DNA of 64,000 nucleotides from Patiria miniata (Eukaryota; Echinodermata; Asteroidea; Valvatida; Asterinidae), in assembly GCF_015706575.1 (NCBI RefSeq), contig NW_024037069.1:41664553-41728552 (forward strand). The letters are read 5' to 3'. Below, one piece after another: positions 11,731-25,400 of the stretch. The number at the start of each line of letters is the position of its first letter. Within the stretch, counting starts at the first letter, position 1. The notes beneath the pieces are model-generated. The model did not search any database and was not told the origin of the DNA. It saw only the letters and a list, made by a program, of their open reading frames with translations. The position numbers were made by a program, and so were the translations under genes.

Positions 11731-14700
11731 GACCGAAAGACAGAAAATTGGACATGATAAAGAATTGCGGATGATGACTTGTAATGTCTTACCCCCCCCC
11801 CCCCATCCTGACTGAATTCTGGATCCGTCTTTGAACTAAAATAAAACAGACTGACTAATCAGCAGACTGACTCGCACACAAACCGACCAATTGATTAATT
11901 AATTGAAATACAAATTAGAAGTTTCTGTTTGGTATGTCAACAGCCCTGTCGTCCGTGCGAGAATCTTAAAGAACAAAATGTGATTTTGTTTTCGTCAACT
12001 GTCTTTAAAATAGTTGAGGGGAAAAGGGGGCTCATTGTTTTGCCCTACAGAGCATGCAGACCTAGAAACCTGCCCGGGCTACTAACGATTCAAAACACTG
12101 ACCCCAGGGCACCATCGCAATCACCGTCAAGCCTAAAGCCTCCGAAAACAAATATTCACACTGATCGATTTCGCTCCCAAGAATGGTAAACGAGGAGTTT
12201 GCAATCTCCCCGGACGCACTCTTGTGCAAAAATTTTAATATCTTACCCGATTTCCATGGTGACGATTTGTTGAAAGGCTTTATTTACAATTCGAAGATCA
12301 CGTTACTATTCAGGAAGCATAGGGAATAGGGAGTCCCTCCGTATGCAAACACGAGAATTTCTGCCGTTGTCTGATGAGGGATGAACAAGATCCGTGCGGA
12401 AAAGCATCAACTGAATAACCAAACACGGGCCGTGCACACGGCCATACAATCGTGTGTGCCTTTTACTCTCTTTTTTTACCCGCAAAATAAAAACCATTTT
12501 CTTTTTTAATTTCACAGTCGATTGGTTACGGCAGAAGTCTTAGTCTCGTCCCACCGTTGGCTGTACATTGCACGAATTCAACTCCAAGGACGAATATCTT
12601 AAATCGGAATAAATTTGATTGTGATCGTGTTTTATTTGTATTTCGCGTATTTTTGGCAGTTATTCTTTAAGTTATTTATATGTAAATGTTTTATCGTTCA
12701 ATGCGGAGTTTTAATGCATGTTTTACACCGTCACGAATTTGATTATATCTAAATTCTACGTAGTTGTTTTGGTAGGGTGTCTTTGATCTTACTCGTTAAT
12801 GTTTTGACTTGTACTTCTCAATACATGTTTTTTATTCGTCCTTTGGTGCCACATTTGCCAGTTTGACAACACTTTTTAATGCATCGAGATGGCATTTTAC
12901 CCTTTTAGTGCCAAGCAAGGAATGGTGTGCATGATTATCGGTGGAAACTTGTTAAAAAAACCCAAAACAACAACAACAATGGGTAGAAACCGTCTGATAA
13001 TTTTCGCGATTACACGATTGATCTCGCCCAAAAATATACCAATGCGCCAATTATGATTTTGTCCGTGTTTCGGAGAGCAGTAAAGGGTATGGTAATTTTG
13101 CGCAGGGTTTGGGAAAAACTGGGGACAGAGCTTTTACTGCTATTTTTTTCCGAAAAGTGACTCATGTTTTAGGCTTCTGGGAAAGCGTGGGATTTATATG
13201 GTGAGTCCTGGTCCGTAATAACACCTTGTAACTCCTTGTAACCATGTCATACACAACAGCCGCTTAAAGGCTGCGTATCATGTGTGTTGAACACTGCGAT
13301 CCTTCCAAATTGAGAAGAAAAAAAACCCACCAGAGGTCTAAATCTCCCCTTCCGCCACTGGATACAAATCTCCGCAAATCATTGCTTTATTGGCCTATAA
13401 CAGTAAGGTTTTATTCGTACCTATATCCAACCGTCGTAGCCTGCACGCGCCAGAATTCTATCCAGAAGTGGGGGGGGGGGGGATTCCGGACAGCAAATTT
13501 GCCGACCGACCACCGCAAAATAAAAAAAGTTGGGAGGGGAGGGAGGGGGGGGGGAAACTACAGGGACTTCTCCTTATTTTTACATTTTTTTTCTTTCCAG
13601 AGGGAGGGGTAGATGCTCCCCCTTGGCCCACCTCGCCTCGCGACGCCCATATTCACGCAAATGCAGAGCGACTTACACCCGTGGCTTGAATTGAAACCAC
13701 ACCTTTTCCGTCGAATTTCCAACTGAAAGTGTCATGACGTCGGGAGTCGGTTCCCCGACTCCCATATCTCTTACATTTTTAATGAGAGACGACACCATGG
13801 CATTTCCAGTTTTGAATTTAATAATTTTTTATCTATCTATCCATCCATCTATCTATATATCCCCTCATCGAACCGAGGTCGAATTTAATTGGTAAAACGT
13901 GTTACAAAACCTACGAATCTTTTTTTGCATATAGCCTCCATCGGTGTATAAGGATCCAACAAATTCTGTAATCTGTGCGGAGATCTGCTGATACATACGA
14001 CAAAATATCACAGAAACGATGTCGTAAAACACCAATAGGTCTATCTTTAAAACAGCAGACTTACAGTATCCTCTTGAGATATAAAAATGGCACCGCGTGC
14101 TTCGACGAGCCATTTTCTTTGGGTGAGATAATGAATAAATTCTCACCGCGCTGCGACTTCAAACGATGTCAGCTCTTTGTCCATAGGGGGCGTGCAACAG
14201 ATCTGCGCGCGTAAACAAGATTTGCAGTGGGCCTGGTCAGGGAATTGGAGATTGCAATCCAATAACATAAACCGCTAGCCTAAGCATGCGGCGCAGAACT
14301 GGATGCACGGGGTGTCCATTTCGTATCGTATTCTCGCTGTTTCCCTCCTGGTTGCATGTAGCCAGTACATCAGGGGCAACTTGGGGAAACCTTAGACGTT
14401 CAAACAACACTTTCCCGCGATATTCTCTGACGCGCTGATTTGTGTGTGTGTGTGGAGATTTTGTCACCAGGGACTAACAAAAAGGGCTCTGACACAAAAC
14501 TTGCAACCGCTTGCGGAATAAGAGACGTGCGTGCATGAAGGTTGACAAACACTAAAGAAAAGAAGTGGAGAGAAAAAAATCTTATCGGGTTTCCGAGTCA
14601 GTCAAGGCCGATTACGACTCATCATCATAATTCTACTTTTTTCCAGGTCCCCGACCTTTAAAGTGGAGTGGGCAAACAAGCTGAATGTCGGAAGCAGTTT

Positions 14701-15334
14701 TCTATGAAGCCCGGAAAGGGACAGGGTGTAGTTTACGATTTTGCGATGTTTGAAATATTTCCTTGTCTTTGTCGACTGCTTCCGAGCCAAGATGTCTGCT
14801 TCCAGTCCGTTATCTGTTTGCTCTTGTAAGGGGCCTCTGTCCTCAAGGCGTCTTGGGGTATTGATACTATACTTTAAAGGACCTCTTGAATTGTCCACGG
14901 GAGTACCATTTCGTTAATTTTGATTCGATTATGGATACATCCCTTGGCATATACAGTTTGACAAGCGACTCTAGGGGATCAAGAAGGTCCTGAACTCTAT
15001 TTCTAACTCTATGGGTTGATTTTTATTCTTTTAGCAGGGCAAAAAATAGTCAAACGCTCTCTTATGGTGGCCGAAGCGTACCCAAAGGATGTCAAATTAT
15101 ATAGAGAGACGTGGTCAATCAACACTTGGCCACATTTGAGGAAAATCGAAGTAAATATACATAGAAGTACATGGAAATGATAAACCAGCAGTTCTGCTTA
15201 TTTTTTATGCTAGACCACGCCAGTATGGTGTTTTATTCCGGATAAATCAGCTACGAATTAAGAAAAAATTAAATAGATCTTAAACTTATCCAGCGACCCC
15301 GGCTTTTCAAAGCAGCCCCTGGCATATTAATTAT
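11731..15334. other. non-coding, low-complexity runs only
   Basis: Contains a C run at about 11791-11804, G-rich stretches at about 13469-13482 and 13536-13553, and a (ATCT/ATCC)n tract at 13830-13858. None of the short open frames has a recognisable domain or a plausible exon boundary set. Confidence 0.5.
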
Positions 15335-16804
15335 CTTGAACGTCTAATCACCTTAAGGGTATCATTTTATGCATTCAAAATCTCAGGTATCAGATGAGAT
15401 GGAAGTGCGAAGGAAGTGCGAAGTTTGGTAACGGTAAGGAGTATGTATATGCTACAGGTTAACAATTCAATGACGACGGGCAGAGCATACTATCCGAACA
15501 GTTGAGTTCTCTCTGGTTTTTTTTCTCTTCAGAACCACACATACTCACAAAAGAGATTTGCCACATGGTGCTACCGCATATCTTATTACCTTTTCAACGT
15601 GCAAACCTTCAAATCTCAGTTAACAATTCACTGAAGAAGAGCGTTGTAAGTTGTGACAATTACATCTCATGAAAGTTCAAAATGATGTTTTTTTTTCGAC
15701 GTGGGCAGACATTATGCCTGACAGCACTAAACAAAATATGTAAACAGTATTTTCCCCACACCACAATATACAAGATCAATTTCATTATTTTCATTACAAA
15801 CAAAAGCGTGACACGCTAAAGTTTGAGGTTTTTGCAATAGTTTAACAGTTAGTTACACACTAACCCAAAACCAAGCTATGCAAAATAAACCGCTTGTAAA
15901 TCTTTATTAAAACTTAAAGAACATCCAGTTTAACACTGAAATTGCTGACTTTATTGCAAATGATATGTCATGTTTTATTCAACAAATAGGAACAAACCCA
16001 AAACTCAGGGGAAGGATTAGAAAGTAAAATATACCTATTTTTTTTATATGGCAGGTGAGTTTACAAAATGAATACCTTAGAGATTAAAGTAACTACGTCT
16101 TTTGAAGTACATTATTTTATCTGTAGATGACATTAATCAAAAAAAAAAGTTATCTTTTATGGGTTAAACAATAAAAAGCCAGACTCTATTTCACATAATG
16201 TCACGAAACAGACTCTTTTGGAAATCCTACATGACATTCTTAAATAAAATGCGTTTCGGTTTATACGACATCAAGTAGACAATGTGGCGCTACACCCGTG
16301 TATTATACAAACTTTAATCTTCAACTTCAATCATCTAAATCAAGATAAATAAGATCTGCAACAAGAACCCGGTAAAACATTTAATAAATAGGCTTCAAAC
16401 TTGGTTAAACGTGCGATATGTAAGTAATTTGTTCTTCTGATTAAAAATCTATGTATTAAAAGTCTATCACGCAACTGTTAAATATTACTTTCTTTTTATT
16501 TTATCATTAGTAAAAAAAGATGATTTTTTTTGAATTTATTTAAAAGATGCCCGTCACTCCATGAAAACACGATAAGTGCAATAATTAAACCTACTCCCAT
16601 GCTGACTTTCATTCGGATTGTATTTTTCGTTTTAAAAATACTATATTGTTTCCGTCAAATCATTTGTTATTGTTTGACGGTTTCTCATATACTTATTATC
16701 CTAATGCTACACATCATGACAAATCACAAGACGAAATTTCAATTTAATACCCGTGGTATTTCTTGAGTTATTGCCCAAAACAACGAGTGTGTTATTTATG
16801 TTCA

Positions 16805-17000
16805 GTAGAGAGGCATCCGCATGAATGCTTGGAAAGTGGTGGTGCGCCCTCTATTGAAAAAAATTAAAGTAGACACAAAAAGAGGGCGCTGTTTGATTTG
16901 GGTGAAGTCTTTTGTATTTACCCAAACCAAACAGCGCCTTCCTATTGTGTCCACCATACCTCAAATAGGCTAATATGCACGTTTGTCTCCTTGTGAGACC
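16805..17000. repeat. dispersed repeat with inverted GCGCCCTC/CAAACAGCGCC parts
   Basis: GAGGGCGCTGTTTGATTTGG is followed by its near inverse CCAAACCAAACAGCGCC. The right part (CCTATTGTGTCCACCATA) matches 37045-37260, where the same sequence is interrupted by a hairpin element. This copy therefore represents the unoccupied site. Confidence 0.65.
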
Positions 17001-18099
17001 ACTATTTTGCTTAGCGCGTCCTTTTTTGACAGAAACTTTTAGTTGACAAAACTGTGCAGGTAAAAATGCCTTTGCAAAAAAGTGAAACAAATGAACTTCA
17101 ATTCAAATGTGCTGCTTTTGTTCCATGAATAATTTTCGCGTATAAAACATCACATTGCTTTAGTCATTTTTTTTCTATTGTGTGACGATTTCTCATGAAA
17201 TTTAATCTCTTATAAGTATGCTACTCATCATGACAAATTACTGTACGAAATTTGAATTCAACTCAACAGATATATCCAGAGTTATTGTCGGAACAACGAG
17301 TGTGGTGTTTGACTTCAGTCAGGCTTTTTTTCATCCGTGTTGGCGTGCTTTGTTGTGGTGACCACTATGTTTAAAGCAAAATGTGCAAAGCTAAAATCAC
17401 ACGTGCACCCACACGTTCGTATACATGCAGGCAAACTTCTAATCGACAGTGGGCCTACATTTGCCTAACACATGTGCTCCTATCAAATAAATTGATAACA
17501 AAATGAAGGGGGTAATGCTTGAATTTGTTTTAGCGTTGTGGTATGTCATATTTGAAGGCTTGGCTAAAGATGAAATGCCTTTACTTTCCGATATTTTGAT
17601 TTCTCCTGACAAATTTTAAACGTTTGTGCTTTTTAACGAAAAAAACCCCACTTATTTCCAATTGTGCGATTTTGGGAGTCTGAAACCCTCTTAAAAAGGT
17701 TTCCATTTTGCGCAAAAATTCATCTCCCTAAGACTAGACATGGCACTGGTCTCTTCATCGAATCTGAAAAGTCTACTCTTGGTGTATTGAATAACTGTGG
17801 GGCCGCAAATACTTAAAGTAGACCTACGCTTTTTGTTCGCTGATGTCTCATCCAAAAATAATGTCATATCCAAAACAATGTCATAGCATGTTTATTGCCA
17901 GGAAACAATAACTGCTCAAAGATGAAGCGTCAATGCTTTACAAAGAAATCGTGTTTTTTTTCTGCCCAAGAATTGTTTGATTTAAACGAGAATGAAAAAT
18001 TCACCGTATTTTTCTTTCTTTCGCTTTTGTGCACAAACAGGTCACAAACACGAATTGTGTATTTTTTTGTTATCTGTACATTGTCTGTTCTAATCTATG

Positions 18100-18308
18100 G
18101 TTTAATTTTGTGTGGTTTTAATTCCTTGAGTTCTTTTATGGTAATGTGTTCATTTTGTCTTTTGTTGAATTTTTTGTCATTTTTTGTCATTATTATATCA
18201 TGTTTTTATGTAATCCAGGACCCCTAGGGAGAACAGTTCATTGACAACTGATGAGGCTACCCTGCTAAAATAAGACGAAATAAATAAACTAAATAAATAA
18301 ATAAATAT
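18100..18308 (+). mobile_element. LINE 3' tail (CR1/L2-like)
   Basis: A T-rich stretch is followed by a segment resembling the CR1/L2 3' end (GTTCATTGACAACTGATGAG, then GGCTACCCTGCTAAAATAAG), then a (TAAA)n tail ending at about 18307. This is typical of the 3' terminus of a 5'-truncated LINE. No pol reading frame remains. Confidence 0.6.
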
Positions 18309-18597
18309 TAGGCTTGAAATTCAATGAGAACCACGATTTTAGGAGACCAGCTTGGCAAGGTTGTAATTCTTCTCAGGTCCGCAGTTTAAAATACGCCGAG
18401 TGCCACATCCAGAAAACGATACTTAACGCCCGCCAGCGTATTTTTTTTATCTTCAGCATGCATCGTATTTTAACCAATCACATCACGCACCCTGACATGA
18501 ATATTTATCACTCTGAGTGGATGGAAGACGCTTAGGTTCTCGTAGTGTTGTCCCTTTAGTTAAACCTATCCCAACCAACACAAATATTTCGTGAAAA

Positions 18598-18680
18598 TGG
18601 GAATGGGCTCGAACCACAGTCTTGCGATCCATAGATCACTCCACTATCCACTAAGTCACTATGCCAGCTCGATGAAAAGC
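18598..18680 (-). repeat. tRNA-derived SINE head
   Basis: Read on the minus strand, an A-box-like GACTTAGTGGATAG is followed about 35 nt later by the B-box TGGTTCGAGCCC. The arms do not form a clean cloverleaf, so this is a tRNA-related SINE and not a tRNA gene. Confidence 0.55.
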
Positions 18681-18837
18681 TGTTGTTTGAAATGACTGAG
18701 TGATAGTAATGGTGAGACGTCATTGTTGTTTTCTTATGAATAAACTAGCCGAATCTTCATGATCCATTGACGATGTGTGCTGCAAACAAAAACATCGCCC
18801 TCCCCCGTTAATTTGAATCTGAGTTACGCCATACTAT

Positions 18838-19082
18838 CAGTGGCGTAGCTACGGGGCTTTTGGGATGCAGCCCTGTATTAAAATTCCCATAGACACCAGT
18901 GCTAAATGCCCATACTTCACAATTCTTTTTAAAATACTCAGAACTCTCAAAGGTATTTATGCTACACAGAAAAAAAAAGATGATCAACATGACTGTCATC
19001 TTTCATTTTCTTTTCATTTTTTTGATGGGTTGACCATTGACTTTTCGAGAAACTTTCACCCAAAGAAGACGACCGCTTGTTT
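18838..19082 (+). repeat. diverged copy of the 469-bp repeat
   Basis: CCCATAGACACCAGTGCTAAATG, then a CTCAGAACTCTCAAAGG-like segment, then CATCTTTCATTTTC parallel the first 200 bp of the repeats at 41175 and 42063. It begins with AGTGGCGTAGCTACGGGGC, a terminus also seen in the hAT-like MITE at 62455. It lies just downstream of the gene B stop codon. Confidence 0.55.
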
Positions 19083-19158
19083 TCTCAAAGGACGGTGGGA
19101 GGGTGGGGCGACGTTCTAAAGACTCGTTTTCTGGATGTGGCACTCCGCTTAATAGACC

Positions 19159-19421
19159 TCATGCTAACGGACAGGTATGATACAAGACCCAAGTTGTGGA
19201 GTTTTCAAAGCCGAAGAAGCTGAAGTACCTGCTGATAGGGCTGGTTTTTGTCCACCGCAAGTACGCCGGCTTCCGGTGTTTACCCAGCACGAAAGTACCT
19301 CGGTCGTACCGCAGCCAGAAGCGACGAAACTCGGTCTCGCTCAGGACGCCTGGGGATGGCACGGTATACGATGGATTGCTGCTCGGGAATTCTCTGATGA
19401 AGGTCTCATTATTGCCAAGAA
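19159..19421 (-). CDS. gene B exon 3: end of FAMeT-like domain
   Basis: The acceptor reads TTAAACAG. Two bases (TT) complete a Val codon, followed by [11 protein letters not shown], then [20 protein letters not shown], and the frame ends YHTCPLA and TGA. The 263 coding nt equal exon 3 of gene A exactly. The FAMeT signature FW-x-Y-D-x-G-T-F-x-L-G-K is clear. Confidence 0.85.
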
Positions 19422-22400
19422 CTGTTTAACACACACGGAGTAAACGAAAAAGCGATTTGATTTACCTATATTCGCCAGATTCATGATGCCTGACATGGAA
19501 GACAGTTTTACATTCTATAAATTCCCTGGCCAGATTTTACCCGCAATGTGGGTTTGAATGTTATAGCCCAATACCCGAGTTGAGCCTTAAATTGATTTTT
19601 TTTTACAGGGCCGCAAATAATTCAAAAGGAGTAAAGTAAGTAATTCATAACTTAATGGAGCTGACTTTCTTTTCGGTTGGTGTCTTATATTCGAAAGTGA
19701 ATAACATTTTTATTATTAGAAAACATATATAGTTATTACCTCCGCCAAAGGGTTATGTTTTCATCGGATTTTGTTGGTTGGTTGGTTGGTTTGTCTTGTT
19801 AACAAGATAACTCAAAAAGTTATGGACGGATTTGCATGAAGATTGTTTAGGGGTGGTCCTTGATACAGGTACAAATAGATCAGATTTTGGGAGTGATCCG
19901 GATCTGGGTCTGGATCCAGGTTAATAAAAAAAAAATGATTCTTCACCATTTATGCGAGTATTTCTTTGGGGTGTACTGACAATATGGCGAGGAATTGTTT
20001 GACCTTGGCGGAGGTTTGCGCTCTCTGAGTGCTTTTTAGTTTAAAGATGCACCGTCCGTGATAGTATTTGTTTATTTCAACAAAAGCAAAAATCAAATAT
20101 TTTCTATCGTTGGTGTCTTCAGCCCTCTAAATTAAAGACTAATTCCCGACCTCAACACTACCGATTTTCATAGGTGGCGGAAACCAGTCTACCACGAGGA
20201 AACTAAAGTATTGCCGGGCCGTAAACAACTCGAAAGTTGTAAAGCAAGTTGTCCGATTTCTCTCGTTATATGTCTCACTCAAAAGTCTTATATTGGTCCA
20301 TTAATAAGGGTATAAATGTGTGCTTGGCCGGTTTTAAACGCTTTGTTTACGACCGTTTGGAGTGTAGGTGCTAATAATTACCCTCGCCGAATTCACAAAT
20401 ACTTCTTCGTTCAAAAAGCAAAAATTTTCTGTCCAAAAGTCAAAACAAGTCCAAAATTATAAATTTCCAACGATTTTGATCCACACTATTACTTCATGTT
20501 TTTTATTAAACACCTCTCTATAATGTTAATCCATCTCGCGAAAAGTAGTAAACAACACCTTAAATAGAGTTTTGTGCGCGGTGCGTACTGCGCGATGTGG
20601 CCCAGAACGCAGCTGTGCCGGTGTTCACTATAGAAAATATATCAAAAACCGACTCACTGGAAGTATTGCGCATGCCTACGTGAGGATTATGAACGTTCAA
20701 CCATAAAAGCGGTAAAAGGCACCGGATTTCATATGAGCTAAACTTCCATGTGACACTGGAAAAGTGTTTAAGACCAACCAGCTGGTCTTTATCAAGAATC
20801 GGCCACTCGACGGGCTCTAAACCAATAGCAATGGGTAAACTGTAGAGGTATTTATGAATATCAGTTAAAAAATAACCCTCGAAAATATTAGCACGGACGG
20901 TACAGTAGGCCTCTTCATCTTTCAAAGGAATCTTTTTTCCGGCAGTGACACGTACTCGACGTCACTTTACCAACATTTACGAAGATGGCTTTTTAAAAAT
21001 TATTTTTCACTCACCCAGTTGGTATTGCATTCCCTCAACCGTGTTATCACTCGAGAACAGGATCACGGCATTGTCCCTGGCTATGACAGCGAAGTCCAAC
21101 ACGGTCTCGCCATCAAACGAAAGCTTAAGGAATGGGTGCATGCGCTGATACGGGTAGAGGTAGTACGTGCTGCTGCATCCTGTAGTGAAGGAATGGGGCA
21201 GATGTTTCGATCGTCACGGTATTAAAGTCAGTGGGCTTGAGGGGGCCCATATGCATATTTTCGGGGCACAGTCTTTGAAATTCAACCAAGGATCACCTAT
21301 GGATACCTCAACAAGTTCAAGCCACTTATTGACTTATTCTCTAATGTTTTAAAGCCACATTTAAAAAGAAATGATAGTAAAATAAGGCTGCATGCATTAC
21401 GCCTGCACAAATAGTCTGGCGCCGTCCCATTCAACAGTTAACAATCAATGAAATACATTCAGGGAACTCGACAAAAATGGCCAACTCGTGAATAAGGCCC
21501 ATGCACTGATCTCTGGGCCCATGTCATTGTTTTTGGCATAAAGGGCTGTAGCGTTCACTTTAAGTTACACTGCACTGCGCCTTTAACGCATCTTGTATAT
21601 ATGTTTAGTTCAGAGGTCAACCTTCACGCATTCAGTTTCGTTTCGTTATCGTTCTGTCACACACGCAATATTTACAGTGCTTTTCCTATAATTTCGCTTG
21701 GAAGTTACAAGCTAGAATCAACGCTATTCTTTACATGATTTATTAAACATCGGCAGAGCTATTCCAGTGAGCAATCCAAGTTTCTCTCGTGGATTTTTGT
21801 GAGTGTTTATTGACCGAACTTTGTGAGCGTTTTCACCACGTGAGTTGAAACCAACTCGCCCCGCATTCACGGCGCGGGCAGTCGCCCCGTTCGCGTTGCG
21901 TTGTGCATGGACTCGGCCCAGTTTTGGCTGTTTACATACTGCAACTTGGTGAGTCACTTAACTTGCAATAAACTCGGGAGTTAAAGTAGGACAGTACAAC
22001 TAATTCCAACATTGGTGACCCAGACCTGAGCCGAACAACATGGAAACCAAATCTGACTCTGATCATGCTGATTCCAAACCGGGCACATCCAAAGGTGCTA
22101 CTGCTAGTTCATCTCCATCTGCACCCACAACATCAGCTGCAGTGACTTTGAAGTTGCCTCCATTTTGGCCCAGTGACCCTGCCCTTTGGTTTGCGCAAGT
22201 GGAAGCGCAATTTCTAACCCGTAACATCACTCAGCAACACACCAAATTCGCATACGTGGTTGGTTCCTTGCAGCCAGAGTTTGCAACTGAAGTGAGGGAC
22301 ATCCTCATTTCACCCCCTGAGCATAATGCCTACGACAGCCTGAAGACCGCCCTCATCCGTCGAACCTCCGTATCAGAGCAGAAAAGACTGCACCAGTTGC

Positions 22401-25400
22401 TAATATCGGAGGAGCTGGGGGACTGCAAGCCTTCACAATTACTACGTCGTATGCGGCAGTTGTTAGGAGACAACACGCTCGAAGAAAACATCCTGAAACA
22501 ACTGTTTCTTCAGAGATTATCGACCAACGCCCAACTTATCCTGGCATCAACATCTCAAACGACACCCATTGAGCAACTCGCAGAACTTGCAGACAAGATT
22601 GTTGAAGTTTCTGTCTCGCCTACTGTACATGTCGGGGCAGTTTCATCCAGCCAGCCTGGCAGTTCGTCGCCTCCAACAACCATGCCAAGTTCAGATATGC
22701 TCACACTACAAGCCAAAGTTGACCAGCTAACCCAACAAGTCAGCGCTCTCACATGCCAAGTCTCCGGTCAGCCCCGTTGGAGATCGAGGAAGCGTGACAC
22801 AACCCCACCCAATCGACGCCCATCTCGCAGTCGCAGCCCATCACACTCTGGCACTGACTGCTGGTATCACTGGCGATTCGGCGCTGATGCCAGAAGGTGT
22901 GTGTCCCCATGCAGCTTCAACCCCCGACAACAACAGGGAAACTCCGATGCCAGCGACTAAAGGCGACGAGTCTCCCTGGCACCGACACCAATAGTCGCCT
23001 ATTCTTCATCACTGAACGCAAGACAGGGGCCCGGTTCCTGGTAGATACGGGAGCGGAAGTGAGCGTTTGGCCTCCATCGGCTGCGGATAAACGTCATGCC
23101 CAGTCTTCATCTATCAATCTTCAGGCGGTGAACAAATCTCCCATCAACACATATGGTGAGAAGTCACTCACTTTGGATGTCGGGTTGCGTCGAGTCTTCC
23201 GTTGGGTGTTCATTATCGCGGACCTGCCAAACCCAATAATTGGAGCAGATTTTCTCCAACACTTCGGACTGCTAGTCGACGTTCAGCGTCGCAAACTCAT
23301 CGACTCCACTACAAGCCTCACCGTAGGTGGAATCGGTTCAGATGCCATTCCCATCAGTCCAACCGTTGCCAAGCTGAGTGAGTCGCCCTATGAAGTGATC
23401 CTCGGACAATTTCCAGAACTGACACGTCCGACTTACACTGCCAAGGACGTTAAGCACTCTATAACGCATCACATTGTGACTAAGGGTCCCCCAGTGTCAG
23501 CTCGCCCAAGACGCCTGGCTCCCGACAAGTTCATCACGGCGAAAGACGAGTTCAATCATATGCTTGATCTCGGCATCATCGAAGCTTCGGACGGTGCATG
23601 GTCGTCGCCTTTACATATGGTGGCCAAGAAGTCAGGTGACTGGAGGCCGTGCGGAGACTACCGTGCCCTCAACCGTGTTATAGTACCCGACCGCTATCCG
23701 ATACCCCATCTGCATGACTTTACAGCCAATCTGGAGGGTAAACGCGTGTTCTCAAAGATCGACTTAGTACGCGCTTACCACCAAATTCCAGTCCATCCTG
23801 ACGACATCCACAAGACCGCCATCACAACACCTTTCGGTCTGTTCCACTTCCTTCGCATGCCCTTCGGCCTGCGGAACGCCGCTCAGACTTTCCAACGATT
23901 CATCGACATGGTTACGCGAGACTTACCTTTCGTGTACGCCTACATCGATGACATCCTGGTCGCGAGTGAGACAGAGGAGGACCATCTTGAGTACTTGCGT
24001 CTTCTCTTCAGCAGACTTTCCGAATATGGCATTATCATCAACCCATCCAAATGCCAGTTCGGGGTTCCCACCCTCGATTTCCTGGGACACAGAATCGACG
24101 CTGATGGTATCCGTCCCATGAGAGACAGAGTCAACGCGATTGCAGAGTTCCCTCAGCCTACCTCCACCCGTCAACTGCGCAGATTTTTGGGACTGGTAAA
24201 CTTTTACCGTCGTTTTGTGCCAAACTGCGCAAGCGTGATCGCCTCGCTGACAGACCAGCTGCGAAAAAGACCCAACCAGTCACGCAAATCAACCAAACTG
24301 AATTGGACACCCGAATGCCAGACAGCGTTCCTGCAGATCAAGCAATCACTCGCTGACACCACACTTCTCGCTCACCCTTCTTCGGTACTACCAACTGCCA
24401 TGATGGTGGACGCCTCGGACACGGCAGTTGGCGGTGTGCTTCAGCAACTTTCCGAAGGAGTATGGCACCCCCTGGCCTTCTTCTCTCAGCGTCTTAAACC
24501 TGCAGAGAGTCGCTATAGCACCTTTGGGCGCGAACTACTGGCCATGTACTTGTCAGTCAGACACTTTCGACACTTCATCGAAGGACGAGAATTCTGCATT
24601 TACACTGACCACAAACCGTTGGTGTATGCTCTCAACTCCAAACCTGACCGGCATTCACCTAGAGAAGTTCGTCACCTGGACTATGTATCTCAGTTTACAT
24701 CCGACATTCGTCACATCAAGGGCACAGAGAATGTTGTAGCGGATGCGCTCTCCCGATCTCACATCAGTGCCTTGACAACATCGACCCAGATTGACTTCGA
24801 GCAGATGGCCATGGATCAGACACAAGACCAGGAACTACACAGAATCCTGGAATCACCCACATCCCTGGACCTCAAGCAAGTTCCGATACCGAACTCAAAT
24901 ACATCCATCTGGTGCGATGTGTCGACAGGTCATGAACGCCCTTTCGTACCCCAAAACCACAGACGGAGTGTGTTCGATTCCTTGCACAATCTGTCTCACC
25001 CTGGCATTCGAGCAACACTGAAACTGGTTGGTTCACGCTACGTCTGGCCACGCATGAACTCAGACATCAGAGCATGGGCCAAGGCCTGCGTCAAGTGCCA
25101 GAAGTCCAAGGTCCACAGCCACACCAAGACTCCGTTTGGAACCTTCGCATCTCCAGATGCACGTTTCGATCATGTGCACATAGACATCGTGGGACCACTC
25201 CCCCCTTCCCAGGGATATTGCTATCTACTCACATGCGTTGACAGGTTTACACGCTGGCCAGAAGCAATACCTATACCCGACTGCACCGCTGAAACAGTCG
25301 CCAAGGCCTTTGTGAACAGATGGGTCTCCACCTTTGGTGCTCCGTCTACGATAACCACAGACCGCGGACGACAGTTTGAGTCGGCCCTGTTCCACGCTTT

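Noticed and set aside
19177..19443. Plus-strand frames of 77 and 88 aa over gene B exon 3
   Set aside because: They are antisense shadows of the FAMeT-like exon; only the minus strand shows the domain and splice sites.
21724..21957. 77-aa minus-strand frame present twice (also 26364-26597)
   Set aside because: It lies wholly in the LTRs and is duplicated only because the LTRs are identical; antisense to the element.
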